Source: Nocardia sp. NBC_01730 (GTDB taxonomy: Bacteria; Actinomycetota; Actinomycetes; Mycobacteriales; Mycobacteriaceae). Taken from it: DNA of 64,000 bases. The stretch's first letter is position 1, and each line of letters opens with the position of its first letter. Made by a program: the position numbers and the translations under genes. This document shows positions 8,338-19,588 of the stretch, piece after piece. The notes below the pieces were generated by a model that was not told where the DNA came from, did no database searches, and worked only from the letters and a program-made list of their open reading frames with translations. Location: NCBI RefSeq assembly GCF_035920445.1, contig NZ_CP109162.1, positions 7,378,001 to 7,442,000 on the forward strand. Direction: 5' to 3'.

Positions 8338-8540
8338 TCGACGTGACTCGCGGAAGTCGGTGCGCGGGAACGTCGCCGCGTACTGTAGCTGTAAATTTGC
8401 CTTCTCTGCCGTATTTTCGGAGGCCCCTGAGTGGGCCCGGCCAATCAGGTTTGCCCGGACATGTGGCCGCTATCGGGAGCGTTGTCGCGCCTGTGCCGGT
8501 CCGGTTGTCGCGGTGGGGGGCCGGTGATACGTTGCCGGGC

Positions 8541-9224
8541 ATGGGATTTCAGTTGCCGCATCCCGAGGTGCTGTGGGCGCGTGTGACCGTCTTCGACGTG
8601 ATCACTTCCGCGACCCATGACGACGACTATCGGGTCGCGAGCGGAGTGGAAATCGGGCAGTCGGCCAGAGTGGAGGGTGCTCGGCTGATCAACGACGACG
8701 GCGCGGGCAATTGGTACACGCTGATCAGATACTCCGGTGACCGCGCGCTGTTGTTCGGTACGGACGAGGACAACGAGGTCGCGGGTACGGCCTACGATCC
8801 GCTGGCCGCAGCGCCCACCTGGGTGCGTTCGGTGGACTTGACGGCGAACCGTCGCAGTGACCGTCCGATCACCTTCGCGCGCTGGTGGGAAGACGGTCGC
8901 TGGCAGCACACTTCAACGGATCTCGACGACGGCCTCGAGATGAGTCTGAGCGCCGCGGCCGACCGCGAAGGCTTCGCCGGGGGCATCATGAGTGCGGCGA
9001 TTCACGCGAAGTGGGTCGAGATGGACTACGAGGCAGGCAAGCTGACCGCTCTCACTGTCGACCCCACCGCACTCAACGCCCTGTGTGACGCCACCGAAAC
9101 CGGAACCGTCACCAACGCCCACCTCTACTTCCTCCACCCGGACCTGACCGCCTCCGCCTTCGCCTACCTTTCGCGTGCCGGGGTCCTCGCCGGCGCCCCC
9201 AAGTCCACCGAGCCCCTGCTGTAA
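8541..9224 (+). CDS. Hypothetical protein, 227 aa
   Basis: This is a soluble acidic protein starting MGFQLPHPEVLWARVTVFDV. It is rich in Trp/Tyr and short charged turns (ARWWEDGRWQHTSTDLDDGL, AAIHAKWVEMDYEAGKL). It has no signal peptide, transmembrane segment or recognised domain. ATG 8541 is preferred: the frame is open further upstream, but that part overlaps the previous gene and has atypical composition. The layout of the protein resembles immunity-type or phage-neighbour proteins of actinomycetes, but that is only an impression. It lies between unrelated small genes in an accessory region. Confidence 0.7.
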   Translation: MGFQLPHPEVLWARVTVFDVITSATHDDDYRVASGVEIGQSARVEGARLINDDGAGNWYTLIRYSGDRALLFGTDEDNEVAGTAYDPLAAAPTWVRSVDLTANRRSDRPITFARWWEDGRWQHTSTDLDDGLEMSLSAAADREGFAGGIMSAAIHAKWVEMDYEAGKLTALTVDPTALNALCDATETGTVTNAHLYFLHPDLTASAFAYLSRAGVLAGAPKSTEPLL

Positions 9225-9469
9225 CCGGCCACCCGCCACTCGACCCGAGACGGCCCCCGACCGCTGGTCGAGGGCCTTCTCGGTGTGCCATCGGTGGGGC
9301 ACATCGAAGATGGGAATGGATGTGACCTGGGGATTCTTGTTGGCCAGCTGGTAGTGGAAGCTGACTTCTCGCTAACGGGTGAGCAACGCAGTCGCAGCGA
9401 CAGGCGGCGGTAGCGGATCGGCTCTTCTGCTCGGCTCCTCCCGCCGATCGGTCCACTTCTACGCGACAG

Positions 9470-9512
9470 ATGCATGCTATTATTTGCATGAAGTATTGCA
9501 TGTAATCATGCA
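9470..9512 (+). promoter_or_regulatory. AT-rich TGCAT-repeat region before the VapB-type gene (likely autoregulatory operator)
   Basis: Within strongly GC-rich DNA this 43-bp stretch is AT-rich and carries the motif TGCAT or its complement several times (ATGCATGC, TTTGCATG, TTGCATG, TCATGCA), ending 14 bp before the antitoxin start. Toxin-antitoxin operons are normally autorepressed at such inverted motifs. A strong RBS, AGGAGG (9514-9519), follows. The rest of the 302-bp gap 9225-9526 shows only a short degraded fragment on the minus strand (VSFHYQLANKNPQ, near 9320-9370). Confidence 0.5.
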
Positions 9513-9526
9513 GAGGAGGGTGGGCA

Positions 9527-9796
9527 ATGGCGACGGTTCAGGTGCGAGACGTCCCCGATGAAGTGGCAGCGGTGATCGCGGAGAAAGCCAGTGCTGAGCA
9601 CAAGTCGGTGTCGGCGTATCTGCGGGACCTGATGGCAGCAGATGTTCGGCGGGAACTGCAGCGGCGGGCTATCGCCAAATGGGACGAAGAGTTGCAGCAG
9701 ACGCAGCAGCGGCTGGGTATCACCGGCCGGGCGACGGTGTCCGGAGCCGAAGCGGTGCGTGAAATTCGGGACGGTTACGACCGGGGCGAAGAGTGA
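9527..9796 (+). CDS. FitA/VapB-type antitoxin
   Basis: This 89-residue protein begins MATVQVRDVPDEVAAVIAEK, a ribbon-helix-helix DNA-binding module of the FitA/VapB type: a short beta strand followed by two helices, with AYLRDLMAADVRREL as the second. The acidic C-terminus, ending VREIRDGYDRGEE, would wrap and inhibit the toxin. It overlaps the toxin gene by four bases (GTGA), the usual coupled arrangement. A good Shine-Dalgarno, AGGAGG, stands 7 bases before the start, and an AT-rich TGCAT-repeat region upstream is the probable operator. The pairing is secure; the exact VapB subfamily is not. Confidence 0.9.
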   Translation: MATVQVRDVPDEVAAVIAEKASAEHKSVSAYLRDLMAADVRRELQRRAIAKWDEELQQTQQRLGITGRATVSGAEAVREIRDGYDRGEE

Positions 9797-10185
9797 TCGT
9801 TGTCGATGCCTCGGTCTGGGTCGATCTGCTGCGTGGGGCACTGCCGCCCGGCTATGCGGACCGGATCCGCATAGCCGGGTGTGTTTCCCCGCCGCATGTG
9901 GACTTCGAGGTTGGCTCCGCGCTGATTCGGCTGGCACGTCGCGGCGAACTGGAATTCGATCAGGCGCGCGCATTGATCGCCGCGTTCAGCAATCACCCCG
10001 TGGAGCGGATCCGCGAGCCGGTGGATTCGGTTGCCGCCGTGGGAGTGATCGATAACGCCACCTACGCGGATGCCTGGTATATCGCGCTGGCCCAGCGCCT
10101 CGCCTATCCACTGATGACCCTGGATGACGGGATGCAAAAGGCTGCCCGGATCCACGGGGTGGAACTCGTAGGTGCGTCCGGCTGA
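9793..10185 (+). CDS. VapC-type PIN-domain ribonuclease toxin
   Basis: This is a 130-residue PIN domain protein. The four acidic positions of the family are visible: Asp5 in VVDASVWVD, Glu in VDFEVGSALIRL (about residue 40), Asp in NATYADAWYIALA (about 97) and Asp in YPLMTLDDGMQ (about 116). PIN toxins cut specific tRNAs or rRNA when released from the antitoxin. Translation starts at GTG 9793 within the antitoxin stop. The gene ends exactly where a truncated integrase fragment begins on the other strand, consistent with acquisition together with a mobile element. The target RNA is unknown. Confidence 0.92.
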   Translation: MIVVDASVWVDLLRGALPPGYADRIRIAGCVSPPHVDFEVGSALIRLARRGELEFDQARALIAAFSNHPVERIREPVDSVAAVGVIDNATYADAWYIALAQRLAYPLMTLDDGMQKAARIHGVELVGASG

Positions 10186-10186
10186 C

Positions 10187-10560
10187 AGGGTCTGCCCAGT
10201 ATGCCGAAGATCGTGGAATGTGACATCCACCCCAGCACGACTACGGGCGCGGGCGAAAGCCTTGCGGATGGCGTCGCCCCGCATCCGGGCACCGTCAAGA
10301 CCAATAAAGAGCCATTCCTTGCCCGCCCACTGTTCCATGTGCTCGACCAGGTACGGCCGAAGATGCGGCGGGATGGAGGCGGGCGCTTCCCGGCTGGCGT
10401 CTTGGGGTCCTTGTCGAACTTTCGGGGCGACGGCAGGCCAGATCAGCGAAAAGTGTCGATGCCGATCAGCCCAGCCATTTCGCCAGCGGCAAATGAACCT
10501 CGCGTTGCTGCTCGAGCACGAGGTAGACGACCTACCCGGCAGAGCACGAAAAAGGCCATC
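10187..10560 (-). pseudogene. Tyrosine recombinase (phage/ICE integrase) remnant
   Basis: On the minus strand the frame reads PASIPPHLRPYLVEHMEQWA, then GKEWLFIGLDGARMRG and GVDVTFHDLRHTGQTL. This is the catalytic domain of a tyrosine recombinase, with the box-II H-x-x-R motif (HDLRH). The reading breaks off right after that motif, where the VapC gene ends, so the nucleophilic Tyr is missing. Further upstream the matching sequence (EQQREVHLPLAKWLG-stop) is frameshifted. The fragment lies 30-400 bp beyond the 3' end of tRNA-Arg(CCG), the classical integration position, and has the same orientation. It is dead, but it marks a former integrative element. Confidence 0.75.
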
Positions 10561-10588
10561 TACCAAGGTTTTTGGTAGGCGGCCTTTG
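10549..10588. terminator. Hairpin terminator after tRNA-Arg
   Basis: The inverted repeat AAAGGCC..CTACCAA / TTGGTAG..GGCCTTT, with a short GGTTT loop, lies directly downstream of the 3' end of tRNA-Arg (minus strand). Minus-strand transcripts would end in an A/T-rich flank. It probably terminates the tRNA transcript. Confidence 0.65.
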
Positions 10589-10589
10589 G

Positions 10590-10662
10590 TGCCCTCGGCA
10601 GGATTCGAACCTGCGGCCTTCTGCTCCGGAGGCAGACGCTCTATCCCCTGAGCTACGAGGGC
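10590..10662 (-). tRNA. tRNA-Arg (CCG)
   Basis: This is a 73-nt cloverleaf on the minus strand. The acceptor GCCCTCG pairs with CGAGGGC, the D arm contains AGCTCAGGGGATAGAGC, the anticodon stem TCTGC/GCAGA surrounds CTCCGGA (anticodon CCG at 10627-10629), and the T arm contains GGTTCGAATCC. CCA is not encoded. The 3' side abuts an integrase remnant, so this tRNA has been an attachment site. Confidence 0.95.
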
Positions 10663-10769
10663 GGGATAGGACTCGGTCGGGGCCGGGATGGCGGTTCCGA
10701 TCGGGCTGGGTCAGCCTATCGTATCGGTCGCCGTCCGCCAAAAAGTGCGCTGGGCCGGGGACTTCGGGC

Positions 10770-11501
10770 TCAGCCCGCCGGGAGGGGAGCGGCGCCCCGC
10801 GCGCTGAGCATCGTCGTCAGCAGGTCGGATTCGCCGCGCTGAGTCTTCGACATGGTCTCGGCGAGAGTGCGTACCGCGGTTGTCTCGGCGTGCTGGGCGG
10901 CATAGTCGATCATCGGGAGCCCGCCCTGGTGGTGGCGCAGCATCAGTTGCAGGAACATGGTGTCGAGCTCGGGCCCGGTGGCTTGGCGCAGCGCGGCGAG
11001 TTCGGTGGGGGTCGCCATGCCAGGCATGGTGGCCATCGGGCCGGACATGCTGTGGCCAGGTGAGCTCGGACCAGAATGGTCGTGACCGCTCGACGGTTCG
11101 GTCATCCAGCCCATGTATCCGTCCACGCTCTGCGCCGGCTTGCCCCACAGCTGCAGCCAGCCCTGCATGCGACCGATCTGGCTCTGCTGGGTGGTGAGGA
11201 TGTCGTAGGCGAGGCGGCGCACGTCGGTACCGGTAGAACGCACCAGCACCACGCCCGCCATTTCCACGGCCTGGGCGTGATGCGCCGACATGTCCTGGCT
11301 GAAACCGACATCGACGATGTCGGGGTCGGGCTCGGACGAGGTGTCCAGTGGAATCCGTGCCAGCACGCCGACCGCGAAGCCGATCAGGATGGCACCGATT
11401 GTGCCGAGGATCACCAGCGCGGTGCGCTGGTGGCGGAGCTGTCCGCCGAGACCGGATGCGGCCTCCGCCGCGGCATCCGGGATATCGGGGTCGGAGGCCA
11501 C
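10770..11501 (-). CDS. Membrane-anchored DUF305 protein with Met/His-rich insert
   Basis: This 243-residue protein starts at GTG 11501, sharing one base with the stop of the DUF3105 gene. A single helix at about residues 28-48 anchors it. The exported part holds two DUF305 half-repeats, each with an HH-x6-M motif: SAHHAQAVEMA (about 72-82) and LRHHQGGLPMIDY (about 188-200). Between them is a Met/His/Gly insert (SGHDHSG, PGHSMSG, MATMPGM; about 137-162). DUF305 proteins are four-helix bundles seen near copper resistance genes. The motifs suggest binding of Cu or another soft metal outside the membrane. Function is inferred, not shown. Confidence 0.85.
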   Translation of the reverse strand: MASDPDIPDAAAEAASGLGGQLRHQRTALVILGTIGAILIGFAVGVLARIPLDTSSEPDPDIVDVGFSQDMSAHHAQAVEMAGVVLVRSTGTDVRRLAYDILTTQQSQIGRMQGWLQLWGKPAQSVDGYMGWMTEPSSGHDHSGPSSPGHSMSGPMATMPGMATPTELAALRQATGPELDTMFLQLMLRHHQGGLPMIDYAAQHAETTAVRTLAETMSKTQRGESDLLTTMLSARGAAPLPAG

Positions 11502-12400
11502 TACTGTCCCGCGCCCGGTGCGGACTGTGTCGGCGCCGCAGCGCCGGGCAGCCCGGGAAGACCGGGGACGCCGGGCACACCCGGCAGTCCACCGGGCATG
11601 CCGCCGCCGAGCTTGGACGGGTCGGGCTGCAGACCCTTGCCGTCCATCGGCACCGCGTCGGGTCCTGGCGGCGTCGGGTCGAACGGCGGCGGGTTGTCGG
11701 TATCGAAGACGATCGTCGAGCAGTCCGCCCCGACCTCGGGGTAGGTGTAGGAGTTCAGCCGCAGCGCGGTGATGAACTGGCCGACGCGCTTGTCGTCGGG
11801 GCTGTCCAGCTTCAACTGGTGACCCCATGCCTGCAGTGACACCGGGGAGTCCTGCCCGGGGTAGGGCGACATCAACGTGTACGGCTTGCCCTGGACCTTC
11901 GTTTTCAGCGTTTCGATCCCCTCGGAGTTCACCCTGTCCGGGTTGTAGGTGATCCAGATGGCGCCGTGCTCGAGCGAGTGCACCGCGTTCTCCACCCGGA
12001 TCGGCTTGCCGTAGACCACGCCGGTGCAGGTTGCCCAGGACTGGTCGTGCGGACCACCGAACGGCGGCGACTGGTCGTAGGCCACGCGCTGGGTCGGGCC
12101 GATGTGCAGACCGGCCGGGTACTCCTTCTTCACCACGCCCGAGATGTCGTCCGAGGGGTCTTTCTTCTGCGCGCTCGGCGTGTACTTGTCCAGGTCGGCC
12201 TTCTCCTGGTACTTGGGGACCAGGTTGTAAGCCAGCGCACCGATCAATGCGATGATGACAACGGCCGCACCGATGGCCGGCCAGGGGATCTGGCGATTCT
12301 TCTTCGGAAGTTGCCCACGTCCGCCGCCTTTGCGGGGAGCCGACAACTTCGCCGCGGCCTTGGCGGCCTTGGCCGATTTGGCGCTGGGATTGCTCGGCAT
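11501..12400 (-). CDS. Membrane-anchored DUF3105 protein
   Basis: This 299-residue protein has a Lys/Ala-rich cytoplasmic N-terminus (residues 1-38), one transmembrane helix (41-60) and an exported DUF3105 domain. The domain shows its hallmark segments PPFGGPHDQSW (about 112-122) and AVHSLEHGAIWITY (about 139-152). The conserved histidines and glutamate look like a metal or redox site. The tail (about 255-299) is a collagen-like Gly/Pro run (GLPGVPGVPGLPGLPG), probably flexible. It overlaps the DUF305 gene by one base, so the two are almost certainly made together. The gene diverges from argS across 91 bp. The biochemical role of DUF3105 is unknown. Confidence 0.88.
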   Translation of the reverse strand: MPSNPSAKSAKAAKAAAKLSAPRKGGGRGQLPKKNRQIPWPAIGAAVVIIALIGALAYNLVPKYQEKADLDKYTPSAQKKDPSDDISGVVKKEYPAGLHIGPTQRVAYDQSPPFGGPHDQSWATCTGVVYGKPIRVENAVHSLEHGAIWITYNPDRVNSEGIETLKTKVQGKPYTLMSPYPGQDSPVSLQAWGHQLKLDSPDDKRVGQFITALRLNSYTYPEVGADCSTIVFDTDNPPPFDPTPPGPDAVPMDGKGLQPDPSKLGGGMPGGLPGVPGVPGLPGLPGAAAPTQSAPGAGQ

Positions 12401-12491
12401 CGCTCGTTGTGCTCTTTCGACGTGATGGATCCGCTGGCTGCGCAGTGCCCACCCGAGGTGTACACCCGCTCAGACCATAGGATAGAGACTC

Positions 12492-14150
12492 GTGACTCCA
12501 GCTGACCTTGCAGATCTCCTTCGCGCGACTGCGGCGAAGGTGCTTGTCGAACGTGGACTGGACCCTGCGGTCCTGCCCGACGAGGTCAAGGTGGAGCGCC
12601 CCCGTAACCCGGATCATGGTGACTATGCCACGAATGTGGCGCTGCAGGTGGCCAAGCGGGCTGGAACGAACTCGCGTGAGCTGGCGGCCTGGCTGGCCGA
12701 CGCGCTGGCCGACGCGGACGGTGTCGCGACCGCCGAGGTCGCGGGACCGGGCTTCCTGAACATCCGCCTCGCCGCGTCCGCACAGGGCGTGATCCTCGAG
12801 CAGGTGCTCGCCGCGGGCGCCGGGTACGGCACCGGGGAGACGCTGAAGGGCACCCGAATCAATCTCGAGTTCGTGTCGGCCAACCCGACCGGCCCGGTGC
12901 ATCTCGGTGGCACGCGCTGGGCCTCGGTGGGCGACGCGCTGGGCCGGATCCTGGCCGCGCAGGGCGCCGACGTGGTCCGCGAGTACTACTTCAACGATCA
13001 CGGCGCGCAGATCGATCGGTTCGCGGCCTCGCTGGTCGCCGCAGCGACCGGAGCGCCGACCCCGGACAACGGTTACGCAGGCGCCTACATCGGCGAGATC
13101 GCCGAGAAGATCGTGGCCATGCACCCTGACGTGCTGAAGAAGCCGGAGGCCGAGCGGCTCGAGCTTTTCCGCGCCGAGGGCGTCGAGCTGATGTTCGCCC
13201 ACATCAAGGAGTCGTTGCACGAGTTCGGCACCGACTTCGACGTCTACTTCAACGAGAGCTCGCTGTTCGAGTCCGGCGCGGTCGAGCAGGCCGTGGAGAA
13301 GCTGAAGAACTCCGGCGACCTCTACGAGAAGGACGGAGCCTGGTGGATCGCCAGCTCCGAATACGGTGACGACCAGGACCGGGTGGTCATCAAAAGCGAC
13401 GGCAAGGCCGCCTACATCGCGGGCGACATCGCCTACTTCCAGAACAAGCGCGCACGCGGTTTCGATCTGTGCATCTACATGCTCGGCGCCGATCACCACG
13501 GCTACATCGGCAGGCTGAAGGCCGCCGCCGCCGCGTTCGGCGACGATCCGGACACTGTCGAGGTGCTCATCGGGCAGATGGTGAATCTGCTCAAAGACGG
13601 CATCGCGGTGAAGATGAGCAAGCGCGCGGGCACGGTGGTGACGCTCGACGACTTGGTCGAGGCGATCGGTGTGGACGCGGCGCGGTACTCGCTGGTGCGC
13701 TCGTCGGTGAACTCGAGCATCGACATCGACCTGAACCTGTGGACCAGCCAGAGCACCGAGAACCCGGTCTACTACGTGCAGTACGCGCACGCGCGGACCG
13801 CGTCCATCGCACGCAACGCCGCCGAGTTCGAATACAACTCGGTGACACCGGATCTCGCGCTGTTGACCGCAGAGGAGGAGGGCGAGCTGATCCGCACCCT
13901 CGGCGAGTACCCGCGCGTCGTGGTCAGCGCGGCGAGCCTGCGCGAGCCGCACCGGGTGTCCCGCTACCTGGAGGAGTTGGCCGGCGCCTACCACCGGTTC
14001 CAGACCAACAAGAACCTGCGTGTCCTTCCGCTGGGCGACGAGCCCGTCTCGACGACGAACGCCGCCCGGCTGGTCCTGGTCAACGCCACGCGTCAGGTCC
14101 TGGCCAACGGACTCGGCCTGCTCGGCGTCAGCGCGCCGGAGCGGATGTGA
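12492..14150 (+). CDS. argS: Arginyl-tRNA synthetase
   Basis: This 552-residue class I synthetase charges tRNA-Arg with arginine. The N-terminal Add-1 domain is followed by the HIGH-like signature [13 protein letters not shown] (about residues 133-145) and the KMSKR loop VKMSKRAGT (about 373-381). The C-terminal all-helical DALR anticodon-binding domain contains [17 protein letters not shown]. Length is normal for actinobacteria. The GTG start at 12492 directly follows the divergent promoter region. A 200-bp repeat-containing gap separates it from lysA, so argS may be transcribed alone or lead the amino-acid cluster. Confidence 0.97.
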   Translation: MTPADLADLLRATAAKVLVERGLDPAVLPDEVKVERPRNPDHGDYATNVALQVAKRAGTNSRELAAWLADALADADGVATAEVAGPGFLNIRLAASAQGVILEQVLAAGAGYGTGETLKGTRINLEFVSANPTGPVHLGGTRWASVGDALGRILAAQGADVVREYYFNDHGAQIDRFAASLVAAATGAPTPDNGYAGAYIGEIAEKIVAMHPDVLKKPEAERLELFRAEGVELMFAHIKESLHEFGTDFDVYFNESSLFESGAVEQAVEKLKNSGDLYEKDGAWWIASSEYGDDQDRVVIKSDGKAAYIAGDIAYFQNKRARGFDLCIYMLGADHHGYIGRLKAAAAAFGDDPDTVEVLIGQMVNLLKDGIAVKMSKRAGTVVTLDDLVEAIGVDAARYSLVRSSVNSSIDIDLNLWTSQSTENPVYYVQYAHARTASIARNAAEFEYNSVTPDLALLTAEEEGELIRTLGEYPRVVVSAASLREPHRVSRYLEELAGAYHRFQTNKNLRVLPLGDEPVSTTNAARLVLVNATRQVLANGLGLLGVSAPERM

Positions 14151-14198
14151 ACGGGTCCGAAGGTGTCCCAGTCGAGCAGCGTGCGGAAGGAAGCACTA

Positions 14199-14350
14199 GT
14201 GAGCGAGCGAACCATCGACACAGCCGCTGGCGCGGGCACGCCGGTGCCGAGTGTCAGCGGGGTGCGGGCAGTGAGTGAGCGGAGCGAGCGAATAGTGAGC
14301 GCAGCCGCATTCGCCGTCGTGCCGGAGTCGAGCGTCAGCGAGGCACAGGC
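14199..14350 (+). repeat. GAGCGAGCG-type intergenic repeat ending at the lysA start codon
   Basis: The argS-lysA gap holds GTGAGCGAGCG-AACCATCGACACAG, then GTGAGTGAGCGGAGCGAGCG, and ends GAGCGTCAGCGAGGCACAGGC immediately before ATG 14351. The same 3' module precedes the starts at 27160 and 36098. The GCGAGG segment is positioned as the Shine-Dalgarno sequence of the downstream gene. Confidence 0.8.
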
Positions 14351-15772
14351 ATGACCGCGCATCCCGCTGGTCCCCGGCACGCCGAGATCCCGCATGCACC
14401 GAATCTGTCGGAGCGCCCGAGCGATCCGAAGCAGATGATCGACCTGCCCGCGAACGTGTGGCCGCGTAACGCCGCGCGTGACGACGCCGGTGTGGTTCGG
14501 CTGGCCGGCGTGCCGGTGCACGACCTGGCGGCCCGGTTCGGCACGCCGCTGTTCGTGGTCGACGAGGACGACTTCCGTTCCCGCTGCCGCGACATGGTCC
14601 GGGCCTTCGGTACCAACGCGCGAGTCCACTACGCGTCCAAGGCGTTCCTGTGTGGTGAGATCGCCCGCTGGATCCGCGACGAGGGTCTGTCGCTGGACGT
14701 GTGCTCCGGCGGCGAACTCGCCGTGGCGCTGCACGCGGGTTTTCCCGCCGAGCGAATCGCGTTGCATGGCAACAACAAGTCCGTTGCGGAGCTGGAGGCA
14801 GCGGTATCCGCCGGTGTCGGCCATGTCGTGGTCGACTCGCTGATCGAGATCGAGCGCCTGGAAGCCATCGCGGGTCGTGCAGGCGTGGTACAGGATGTGC
14901 TGGTCCGGGTCACGGTCGGCGTGGAAGCCCATACCCACGAATACATCTCGACCGCGCACGAGGACCAGAAGTTCGGCTTCTCGATCGCGGGCGGCGACGC
15001 GATGGAAGCGCTCGCGCGTGTCTTCGACGCCGACAACCTGCGTCTGGTCGGCCTGCACAGCCACATCGGCTCGCAGATCTTCGAGATCGACGGCTTCGAG
15101 ATTGCCGCGCGTCGCATGCTCGGTCTGCTGCGTGAGGCGATCGACAAGTTTGGTGTCGATCGCACCGCACAGATCGCCACGCTGGATCTCGGTGGCGGAC
15201 TCGGTATTTCGTATCTGCCGTCGGACGACCCGCCGCCGTTGGACGAGTTCGCCGCGAACCTGCGCAAGCTGGTCGCGGCGGAGGCGGCCCGCGCAGGTCT
15301 GCCCGAACCGACCATCGCCGTGGAGCCCGGCCGCGCGATAGCGGGCCCGGGAACGGTGACGCTGTACGAGGTGGGTACCACCAAGGACGTCTCGCTGGAC
15401 GGAGGTCTGCGCAGGCGCTACGTGAGCGTCGACGGCGGCATGAGCGACAACATCCGTCCTGCGCTGTACCAGGCCGACTACGACTGCCGTCTGGTCTCGC
15501 GGTCCTCGGAGGCCGGGCCGGTGGTCGCGCGTGTCGTCGGAAAGCACTGCGAGAGCGGGGATATTGTCATCCGCGACACTTGGCTGCCGACCGACGTCGG
15601 CCCCGGCGATCTGGTGGCCGTTGCCGCGACCGGCGCATACTGCTATTCGATGTCCAGCCGGTACAACCAGCTGACCCGCCCTGCGGTGGTCGCGGTGCGT
15701 GACGGACAACCACGACTGATTCTGCGCCGGGAGACGGTGGCGGACCTGCTGAGCTTGGAGGTGGAATCGTGA
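14351..15772 (+). CDS. lysA: Diaminopimelate decarboxylase
   Basis: This 473-residue PLP enzyme performs the last step of lysine synthesis, meso-diaminopimelate to L-lysine plus CO2. The N-terminal ornithine/DAP decarboxylase barrel shows the PLP lysine in HYASKAF (about Lys97), the glycine-rich phosphate site [12 protein letters not shown], and the substrate helix [12 protein letters not shown]. The C-terminal region has the CESGDIV cysteine site and [10 protein letters not shown], which close the dimeric active site. It overlaps hom by four bases (GTGA) and heads the lysA-hom-thrC-thrB run. Its RBS lies in an intergenic repeat. Confidence 0.97.
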   Translation: MTAHPAGPRHAEIPHAPNLSERPSDPKQMIDLPANVWPRNAARDDAGVVRLAGVPVHDLAARFGTPLFVVDEDDFRSRCRDMVRAFGTNARVHYASKAFLCGEIARWIRDEGLSLDVCSGGELAVALHAGFPAERIALHGNNKSVAELEAAVSAGVGHVVVDSLIEIERLEAIAGRAGVVQDVLVRVTVGVEAHTHEYISTAHEDQKFGFSIAGGDAMEALARVFDADNLRLVGLHSHIGSQIFEIDGFEIAARRMLGLLREAIDKFGVDRTAQIATLDLGGGLGISYLPSDDPPPLDEFAANLRKLVAAEAARAGLPEPTIAVEPGRAIAGPGTVTLYEVGTTKDVSLDGGLRRRYVSVDGGMSDNIRPALYQADYDCRLVSRSSEAGPVVARVVGKHCESGDIVIRDTWLPTDVGPGDLVAVAATGAYCYSMSSRYNQLTRPAVVAVRDGQPRLILRRETVADLLSLEVES

Positions 15773-17120
15773 CGGAGAACGCGAAGAACGGTGTCTGGGG
15801 GATCGATCGTCCGATCGGCGTCGCGGTGCTCGGCATGGGCAACGTCGGCACCGAGGTCGTGCGCATCCTGCGCGAACACGCCGAGGATCTGCGTTCCCGG
15901 GTCGGCGTCCCGGTGGTGCTGCGCGGCGTCGCCGTGCGCAACCTCGACACCGACCGCGGCATCCCCAGGGACCTGCTGACCACCGACGCCGACGCTCTCG
16001 TCGCCCGCGACGACATCGATCTGGTCGTCGAGGTGATCGGCGGCATCGATCCGCCGCGCAGGCTGATCCTGGCCGCGCTGAACGCGGGCAAATCCGTGGT
16101 GACCGCCAATAAGGCGTTGCTGGCCGACTACACCGGCGAACTCGCCGCGGCCGCCGAGCGTAGCCGAGCCGACCTGTATTTCGAGGCCGCCGTCGCCGGT
16201 GCCATCCCGGTGGTGCGCCCGCTGATCCAGTCCTTGGCCGGTGACCGGGTGAACCGGGTTGTCGGCATCGTCAACGGCACCACCAACTTCATCCTCTCCG
16301 CGATGGACGAGACCGGCGCCGACTACACAGCCACACTGGCCGAGGCCACCCGGCTCGGTTACGCGGAGGCCGACCCGACCGCCGACGTGGAGGGCTACGA
16401 CGCCGCGGCCAAGGCCGCGATCCTCGCCTCACTGGCCTTCCACACCCGGGTCACCGCCGCGGACGTGTACCGCGAAGGCATCTCGCGGATCTCCGCGGAG
16501 GATCTGGAGACCGCATCAGCACTGGACTGCACCGTGAAGCTGCTGGCTATCTGCGAACGCGTGGACGCGGGCCCCGGCGAGCCGAGTCTCGAGGACGGTG
16601 GCAAGGAGCGCGTCTCGGTGCGGGTCTACCCGGCCCTCATCCCGCGCAAGCATCCGCTCGCCGCGGTGACCGGCGCCTTCAACGCGGTCGTCGTCGAGGC
16701 GGAGAACGCAGGGCGGCTGATGTTCTACGGACAGGGAGCAGGCGGCGCGCCGACCGCCTCCGCGGTGCTCGGCGATCTGGTGATGGCGGCGCGCAACAAG
16801 TTCTACGGCGGTCGCGCACCGGGCGAATCGGTTTATGCTGAGCTACCGATCGCGCCGATCGGTGATACGCCCACCCGCTACCACGTGAACCTGCAGGTCG
16901 AGGACCGCCCTGGGGTCCTGGCCAAGGTGGCGGGCGAGTTCGCCAACCACGGGGTGAGCATCTCGACCGTCCGTCAGCAAGGGCACGGCTCGGGAGCACG
17001 CCTGGTCGTGGTAACCCACCACGCGGTGGAATCGGCGCTCGCGGACACCGTGGCCGCCTTGGCGGAAATGGCGTCCGTCACATCCGTGACCAGCGTTCTG
17101 AGATTGGAAGGCACCGAAGA

Positions 17121-17124
<4 letters not shown>
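15769..17124 (+). CDS. hom: Homoserine dehydrogenase
   Basis: This 451-residue enzyme reduces aspartate semialdehyde to homoserine, the branch point to threonine, methionine and isoleucine. The N-terminal Rossmann motif [17 protein letters not shown] binds NAD(P)H. Catalytic-domain signatures include [14 protein letters not shown] and the [20 protein letters not shown] motif. The C-terminal ACT domain ([20 protein letters not shown], about residues 380-400) is the usual site of threonine feedback inhibition. The GTG start at 15769 overlaps the lysA stop and its own stop overlaps thrC (ATGA), so the genes are translationally coupled. Confidence 0.97.
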
Positions 17125-19260
<2,136 letters not shown>

Positions 19261-19588
19261 TGGCGCGTCCGCCTTGCCGAGATTCACAATAGGCAGCTAT
19301 CCTGAGCGAGTCCGTACATCGTGCGCATCAGACGCCGGTGCTTCATCAGGGCAATCGCTCCAGCAGGCTCCAGGCTCGAGCCTCCAGGCCATGGGGGTGC
19401 TGCGTAGCTGCGCAACTGGAATGATCTCTCCCCACCTTTCACCATCGGTGGAGAAGCCGCCGGTCCGGCGGGGCAGGTGATACGGCACATAGCGCCCGGA
19501 CGGACGCATCCGAGTCCGGCAGAATGCCCGGGCTGCGGGACGAACCCTCGAAACAGCACACGGCAATCGAGGGAAGGAAAGGATTTCC
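19261..19588 (+). promoter_or_regulatory. rho promoter and long leader
   Basis: This 328-bp gap has no gene. A sigma-A-like pair, TTGCCG (19274-19279) and TATCCT (19298-19303) with an 18-bp spacer, would give a leader of roughly 280 nt before rho. The leader has several GC-rich inverted repeats, such as CAGGCTCGAGCCT near 19364. Rho genes are commonly autoregulated through the leader. The rho RBS is GGAAGGAAAGG just before GTG 19589. Confidence 0.4.

Noticed and set aside
9230..9400. A possible small minus-strand gene (protein-like segment VSFHYQLANKNPQVTSIPIF)
   Set aside because: A stop lies immediately before the segment, no start or RBS is visible, and the frame then runs into the neighbouring gene. 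It is at most a relic.
10770..13994. A 1074-codon minus-strand frame covering the DUF305, DUF3105 and argS region
   Set aside because: Only the final 243 codons are protein-like. The rest is the shadow of argS and an off-frame reading of the DUF3105 gene, typical of high-GC DNA.
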